A stretch of DNA of 28,610 bases. It comes from Bacteroidales bacterium UBA1217. GTDB taxonomy: Bacteria > Bacteroidota > Bacteroidia > Bacteroidales > P3. Below are positions 24,618 to 28,610 of the stretch, piece after piece. The stretch is taken from contig DBXH01000015.1 in NCBI GenBank assembly GCA_002309335.1, positions 9,690 to 38,299 of the forward strand, in the 5' to 3' direction. How positions within the stretch are numbered: the first letter of the stretch is position 1; every line of letters begins with the position of its first letter. A program made the position numbers and the translations under genes. Under the pieces are notes generated by a model, which did not search any database, was not told the origin of the DNA, and was given only the letters and a program-made list of their open reading frames with translations.

Positions 24618-25877
24618 ATGAGACGGTCTTATTTACTGATACTGCTGTTTCTTTTCAACATCGCAAACGCTCAAAACGAGCCTTTTAAGCAGCGTCCCGA
24701 TGCTTTCCCGCCAATATTTGAGAATCTTGATTCAAAGGCCATCACGATGGCCTCTTCCATTGAGCAGATGGCCGACTGGGACCGCTACCCGACATACGAC
24801 ACCTATATGGCTATGATGCAGGACTGGGCTGAGCGTTTCCCGCAATTATGCCGGGTCGACACTATCGGCACCTCTGTCAAAGGGCGTCTGATTCTCAGTA
24901 TGTACATCACCGGGTCGGATGATAACGACCTTTACAGACCCGAATTCTTCTATAGCTCCACTATGCACGGCGACGAGGTGACAGGCTACGTAATGATGCT
25001 CCGCCTCATCGACACATTGCTGGAAGGTTACGGCAGCAACGCTCAATACACGCAGTTGCTCAACTCCACCCGCATCTATATCAATCCCCTCAGCAATCCC
25101 GACGGCACCTATCGCAGCGGCAACCACACCGTGAGCGGCGCCACAAGATACAACTCCAACTATGTCGATCTCAACCGCAACTACCCCGACCCCTTCGGAA
25201 CCGAGCCGATGAATTCTCAGCAAAAGGAGAACACTGCGATGATCAATTATGTCGCCAATCACAATTTCCGACTCAGCGCCAACCTGCACGGCGGCGCCGA
25301 GGTGATGAACTACCCGTGGGACAGCTTCACCTCGTCCGAACAGCCGCATCCCGACCGCGAATGGTGGATTGAAGTATGCAAACACTTTGTTGATACCAGC
25401 AGAACATACAGCAACAGCCATTTCCGCGACACCTACAACAGCGGCTATACTGCCGGAGGCGACTGGTACGTTATCCCCAACGGAAGACAAGACTACATAA
25501 ACTACTATCACAACTGCCGCGAGATGACAATGGAGATTTCGTCAGACAAAACCATCAGCAGCAGCCAACTGCCCGAATACTGGCGCTTCCTGCAACACTC
25601 GCTAGTTAATTATATCGCTGAAATACATACTATTGGAAACACAAACAACATTACAGACCTTCAGAACACCCCTGCTATACAAATCTACCCCAACCCAACG
25701 AATGACAAAGTGTTTGTCAAAGAGAGGACTCTCGACGACATACATATCTTCAACATTCAAGGCAAAGAAGTGATGTTGCTGCCCGCAGGCACTCAACTGA
25801 TTGATTTCAAAGGCCTGTCTGATGGTGTATATATTCTTCGAACCGGTACTTATAGCATAAAGATTGTAAAACGCTGA
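24618..25877 (+). CDS. Secreted M14 zinc carboxypeptidase with T9SS type A sorting domain
   Basis: A 419-residue exported metallocarboxypeptidase. Residues 1-18 are a signal peptide (ending NIANAQ). The catalytic domain shows the zinc ligands HGDE (His117, Glu120) and His224 in SANLHGGAE, plus NPLSNPDG (156-163), VDLNRNY (183-189) and EISS with the catalytic Glu306. A type A T9SS C-terminal domain occupies about residues 350-419: IQIYPNPTNDKVFVKE, IHIFNIQGKEV, LIDFKGLSDGVYILR and the end SIKIVKR. It should cross the inner membrane by Sec, pass SprA, lose the sorting domain and be held on the surface or released. The stop codon shares one base with the next start (TGATG). Confidence 0.95.
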   Translation: MRRSYLLILLFLFNIANAQNEPFKQRPDAFPPIFENLDSKAITMASSIEQMADWDRYPTYDTYMAMMQDWAERFPQLCRVDTIGTSVKGRLILSMYITGSDDNDLYRPEFFYSSTMHGDEVTGYVMMLRLIDTLLEGYGSNAQYTQLLNSTRIYINPLSNPDGTYRSGNHTVSGATRYNSNYVDLNRNYPDPFGTEPMNSQQKENTAMINYVANHNFRLSANLHGGAEVMNYPWDSFTSSEQPHPDREWWIEVCKHFVDTSRTYSNSHFRDTYNSGYTAGGDWYVIPNGRQDYINYYHNCREMTMEISSDKTISSSQLPEYWRFLQHSLVNYIAEIHTIGNTNNITDLQNTPAIQIYPNPTNDKVFVKERTLDDIHIFNIQGKEVMLLPAGTQLIDFKGLSDGVYILRTGTYSIKIVKR

Positions 25878-27055
25878 TGCATTACTCCCACATCTCCGTT
25901 GCTATTCCAATGCTGGCAGAACTCGACAATCTGCCAAATCTGCTTGATTCCCTGAAGCATCAGACTATTTGTAATTTCACAGTATATTGCTGTGTAAACA
26001 ATCGTGAAGGATGGGCACTCAGCGACAAGGAGTCCGAGCGGGCAATGTACGAAAACAATCAAGCTTCATTAGAGTATCTTTCAACCTTCAGTCCTCGACT
26101 TAACATCCTTGATTACAGCAGTATCGGCAAAGGCTGGCAGGGAAAACAACACGGTGTAGGATGGGCACGTAAGGTGCTGTTCGACAGTATTGCAAAGGAA
26201 TGTGACGACAACGAACTGATTGTAAGCCTTGATGCAGACACTTCTTTTAGCAATACTTACTTGGAATCAGTACTTTGCGCTATGAATAAGCATCCTGAAC
26301 ATAGTGTTCTGAGTGTTCCCTACTATCACCCGCTAAGCAATGACGAGTACGATGACCGCGCTATGTTACGCTATGAGATTTATATGCGTCATTACATCAT
26401 AAATCTCTTGGAATCAGGTAATCCCTACGCTTTTACAGCCCTCGGCAGCGCGATGGTGTTCCCTCTGTGGGCATACAAGAAAGTGGGTGGCATAACCCCT
26501 TTACAAGGCGGTGAGGACTTCTACCTGATGCAGAAATTCGCTAAGACCGGCAGAGTATTACTCTCTTGCAATGAAACAGTTAAACCTCAAGGAAGAAAAT
26601 CTCAGCGGGTCCCGTTCGGAACAGGACCAGCCATTGCTAAGGGCATTGATTCTATGGATATTACATACCCCTTATATCCAGCAGAAGGATTTGATGCCGT
26701 CAGAGAGACCTACGCCCTGTTTTTCCGTCTTTACACAGAAGATATTGAGACACCTATGAGCGACTTCCTCCGTCAGCAACTAAAGACAGACGATATATGG
26801 GAACCTATGCGCAAGAACTTTAAAACAAGGGAGTTATTCATTCACGCCTGCAGTGAACGGGTGGATGGTCTGCGTATATTGCAATTTCTCAAGACCCTGC
26901 CGCTTCGTTCTGCCGAAGAGGAGTTACTTTTGTTCTGTAACAAACATAGAATCAGCATAAATAGCGAGTTTAACTTCCGAACATCCCCTATTACGGAAGT
27001 AGATTTACTTCGAAACAAACTATTTGAATTAGAACGCTCTTTACGACAGAGTTAA
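25877..27055 (+). CDS. Family 2 glycosyltransferase
   Basis: A 392-residue predicted cytosolic or membrane-associated glycosyltransferase with a GT-A fold. The N-terminus SVAIPMLAELDNLPNLLDSLKHQT is the usual start of family 2, LIVSLDADTSFS (115-124) holds the DxD metal site, and ALGSAMVFPLWAYKKVGG followed by GGEDFYLMQKF (211-221) is the acceptor-side region with the conserved ED. The last ~110 residues are helical with no recognised domain; there are no clear membrane helices. Sugar and acceptor are unknown. The start overlaps the M14 stop by one base. It ends 5 bases before the convergent ung gene. Its sequence is somewhat more AT-rich than neighbours by eye. Confidence 0.88.
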   Translation: MHYSHISVAIPMLAELDNLPNLLDSLKHQTICNFTVYCCVNNREGWALSDKESERAMYENNQASLEYLSTFSPRLNILDYSSIGKGWQGKQHGVGWARKVLFDSIAKECDDNELIVSLDADTSFSNTYLESVLCAMNKHPEHSVLSVPYYHPLSNDEYDDRAMLRYEIYMRHYIINLLESGNPYAFTALGSAMVFPLWAYKKVGGITPLQGGEDFYLMQKFAKTGRVLLSCNETVKPQGRKSQRVPFGTGPAIAKGIDSMDITYPLYPAEGFDAVRETYALFFRLYTEDIETPMSDFLRQQLKTDDIWEPMRKNFKTRELFIHACSERVDGLRILQFLKTLPLRSAEEELLLFCNKHRISINSEFNFRTSPITEVDLLRNKLFELERSLRQS

Positions 27056-27060
27056 GACCT

Positions 27061-27738
27061 CTACCCTATCCGCGTCCAGTCAATGGGCTGTTCGCCCTGA
27101 CCCACAAGAATCTCATTGGTTTTTGAGAAATGACGGCAACCGAAGAAACCGCGATAAGCCGATAGCGGTGACGGGTGCGGAGCGGTGAGAATGTGATGTT
27201 TGCCTTTATCAATAAACTGCGATTTGGCAATGGCGTAACTGCCCCACAGCAGGAACACTATACCTTTGCGGCGTTGCGACAACTCGCGGATAGCAGCATC
27301 GGTAAACTGTTCCCATCCGTGACGCTGGTGCGAGCCTGCCTGATGCGCTCTGACAGTCAATGTAGCATTGAGCAGCAGCACACCTTGTTCAGCCCAACCG
27401 CTCAAATCACCATTAATCAAAGGGATATTCGTACCCAAATCGGAATTAATTTCCTTGATAATATTGACCAGCGACGGCGGCACAGCGATGCCGTGAGGCA
27501 CTGAGAAACAGAGTCCCATTGCCTGGCCGGGTTCGTGATAAGGATCCTGTCCAAGAATGACCACCTTGACCTTGTCGAACGGCGTACGGTCGAAAGCGGC
27601 AAATATATTACTCCCTTTCGGATAACAGGTGTACATTGCCCTCTCCGCAACAAGGAAACTCTTCAAGTCTGCAAAATACTGAGATTCAAACTGCGGCTGC
27701 AGCACTTCAAGCCAACTCTGATCAATCTTAGGGGACAT
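27061..27738 (-). CDS. ung: Uracil-DNA glycosylase
   Basis: Removes uracil from DNA, produced by cytosine deamination or dUTP use, as the first step of base excision repair. The 225-residue protein has the water-activating loop GQDPYHEPGQA (63-73), VPPSLVNI (86-93, the Pro-rich loop), LLLNATLTVR (121-130) and the DNA-intercalation loop HPSPLSAYRGFFG (188-200), all canonical for family 1 UNG. Length is normal and the start is ATG. It follows the metallo-beta-lactamase-fold gene by 31 bases on the same strand. Confidence 0.97.
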   Translation of the reverse strand: MSPKIDQSWLEVLQPQFESQYFADLKSFLVAERAMYTCYPKGSNIFAAFDRTPFDKVKVVILGQDPYHEPGQAMGLCFSVPHGIAVPPSLVNIIKEINSDLGTNIPLINGDLSGWAEQGVLLLNATLTVRAHQAGSHQRHGWEQFTDAAIRELSQRRKGIVFLLWGSYAIAKSQFIDKGKHHILTAPHPSPLSAYRGFFGCRHFSKTNEILVGQGEQPIDWTRIG

Positions 27739-27749
27739 ATTAATTTGAG

Positions 27750-27774
27750 GTTGAAAGTTTAAAGTTGTTTCAAC
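27750..27774 (-). other. AT-rich hairpin at the stop codon of the MBL gene
   Basis: GTTGAAA (27750-27756) pairs with TTTCAAC (27768-27774) around an 11-base loop. The right arm covers the stop codon (27772-27770) of the hydrolase gene. There is no T-run beyond it on the minus strand, so it is more likely a transcript feature between the hydrolase and ung than a terminator. Confidence 0.35.
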
Positions 27775-28408
27775 TTAAAAACGGATTATATTTCTTTTCG
27801 TCACCGATGGTCGATAGTTCCCCGTGCCCCGGCAGCACCTGATAGCTGTCAGGCAAAGTGATAACTTTAGTACGCAAATTCTCAATCAGTTGCTGATAAT
27901 TACCACCCGGCAGATCAGTTCGTCCTATGCTTCCCTGGAACAGAGCGTCGCCGGTTATCACGGCCTCCTCGTCAGGGATAACGTAGCACATACTTCCTTC
28001 GCAATGTCCCGGAACGAAGCGGCATTCAATCTTTATTGTGCCAACTTTCAACTCTGCACCCTCATCAATATGCACAGTGTCAATATCATCCAAGTTTCTG
28101 ACATCAAAACCCATTATACCGCCATAAGCCTCTGCCTGACGCAATAGTTTTTTCCCGTCACAATGCATTGTGATTGGCAGTCCATATTTCTCTGCCACTT
28201 GACGCACCCCGCATATATGGTCCACATGGGCGTGAGTGAGCAGCAACAACGTTGGTTTCAGGTTCTTGCGTTCAATAAACTGGAACAGTTGGGCATCCTC
28301 ATAACTGGCCTCCATACCAGGGTCGACAATGGCACACTCGGGCGACTGCTCGTCATAAACAACGTAACAGTTCACGCCAAAGTGATTGAATGTAAACTGT
28401 TTAATCAT
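27770..28408 (-). CDS. Metallo-beta-lactamase-fold hydrolase (glyoxalase II-like)
   Basis: A 212-residue cytosolic metal hydrolase. The two-metal motif THAHVDH is at residues 58-64, with FVPGHCEGSMCY, ITGDALFQGSIGRTDLPGG and VLPGHGE in the expected order for the glyoxalase II/YcbL group. These enzymes cleave thioesters such as S-lactoylglutathione or bacillithiol analogues; this one's substrate is unknown. I chose ATG at 28408 because it gives the usual short MIKQFTFNHFGVNCY start and begins one base after the upstream stop; a TTG at 28432 would run back into that gene. Followed by ung after 31 bases. Confidence 0.9.
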   Translation of the reverse strand: MIKQFTFNHFGVNCYVVYDEQSPECAIVDPGMEASYEDAQLFQFIERKNLKPTLLLLTHAHVDHICGVRQVAEKYGLPITMHCDGKKLLRQAEAYGGIMGFDVRNLDDIDTVHIDEGAELKVGTIKIECRFVPGHCEGSMCYVIPDEEAVITGDALFQGSIGRTDLPGGNYQQLIENLRTKVITLPDSYQVLPGHGELSTIGDEKKYNPFLS

Positions 28409-28409
28409 A

Positions 28410-28610
28410 TCATCCGTTAATCCATTTCTCAACGGCCTCTTTCTGTACGGGAGGTATGTCGAGTTTGTTCTTCTTACGCAGGCCGTTGAGGTCGTTGTAG
28501 AGCTTGTTCGGATTGGCCTCTTTCAGTTGTGCAATAGTGTTGATGCCGGCTTTGCGCAGCATAGGCACCCACTCCGCGGCCACACCGTGCTTGACGAAAT
28601 CCTCGTCGGT
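28410..28610 (-). CDS. C-terminus of a protein with a helix-hairpin-helix-like (DUF4332-type) domain
   Basis: The last 66 residues of a gene that enters from the right edge of the window. The sequence WVPMLRKAGINTIAQLKEANPNKLYNDL, then RKKNKLDIPPVQKEAVEKWING, has the look of the paired helix-hairpin-helix module called DUF4332 (helix, 'aGi.t...L....p..L...l', second helix, W). It could be a small stand-alone protein or the C-terminal extension of a larger one; a Bacteroidetes lysyl-tRNA synthetase extension is one possibility that I cannot confirm. The stop (28412-28410) lies one base before the hydrolase start, so the two are coupled. Confidence 0.65.
   Translation of the reverse strand, partial: TDEDFVKHGVAAEWVPMLRKAGINTIAQLKEANPNKLYNDLNGLRKKNKLDIPPVQKEAVEKWING

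Overview
The window is about 28.6 kb of chromosomal DNA from a member of Bacteroidota, most likely order Bacteroidales. The evidence is an intact type IX secretion (T9SS) translocon gene sprA, a secreted protein with a T9SS type A sorting domain, several promoters of the Bacteroidetes type (TTTG, 19 to 21 bases, TAnnTTTG), no clear Shine-Dalgarno sequences, and several genes that appear to start with TTG. A lysine-fermentation enzyme (Kal) with a CoA-transferase subunit suggests an anaerobic amino-acid fermenter. The genus cannot be fixed from the sequence. I see no phage, insertion sequence, CRISPR array, rRNA or tRNA.

Layout. Positions 1-2027 (minus): 3'-truncated lepA, preceded by a small secreted Cys/Lys-rich protein of unknown function. 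2138-3105 (plus): a diacylglycerol-kinase-family lipid kinase behind a consensus promoter. 3111-5169 (minus): a probable operon of a YrdC/Sua5-family protein, a four-helix membrane protein and panC, driven by a consensus promoter. 5218-18667 (plus): six co-oriented genes with gaps of 11 to 75 bases: M64 peptidase, beta-helix lipoprotein, ruvA, the 2435-residue sprA, a SIMPL-domain protein and a TPR protein, closed by a strong intrinsic terminator. 18668-19477: the only long gene-free stretch (810 bp). It is unusually structured, with an 11/10-bp tandem array, a nested inverted repeat, a duplicated hairpin motif, a 10-bp tandem array directly upstream of a consensus promoter, and a hairpin-rich candidate transcript. 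19478-20737 (minus): an O-antigen-ligase-like membrane protein. 20841-22207 (plus): rsmA overlapping a divergent MntP-like gene. 22265-23355 (minus): atoD then kal. 23493-27055 (plus): promoter, secreted protein of unknown function, GtrA-family protein, T9SS-sorted M14 carboxypeptidase and family 2 glycosyltransferase. 27061-28610 (minus): helix-hairpin-helix-like C-terminus, metallo-beta-lactamase-fold hydrolase, ung.

How the genes fit together. SprA forms the outer-membrane channel of the T9SS, and the M14 carboxypeptidase at 24.6 kb carries the C-terminal signal that this channel exports, so secretion machine and client lie in the same window. Peptidases plus Kal/AtoD fit a peptide- and amino-acid-fermenting lifestyle (inference). 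The rest is mostly housekeeping: translation fidelity (lepA, rsmA, perhaps YrdC), DNA repair (ruvA, ung), pantothenate synthesis (panC) and envelope chemistry. The part least explained by known genes is the 18.7-19.5 kb intergenic region.
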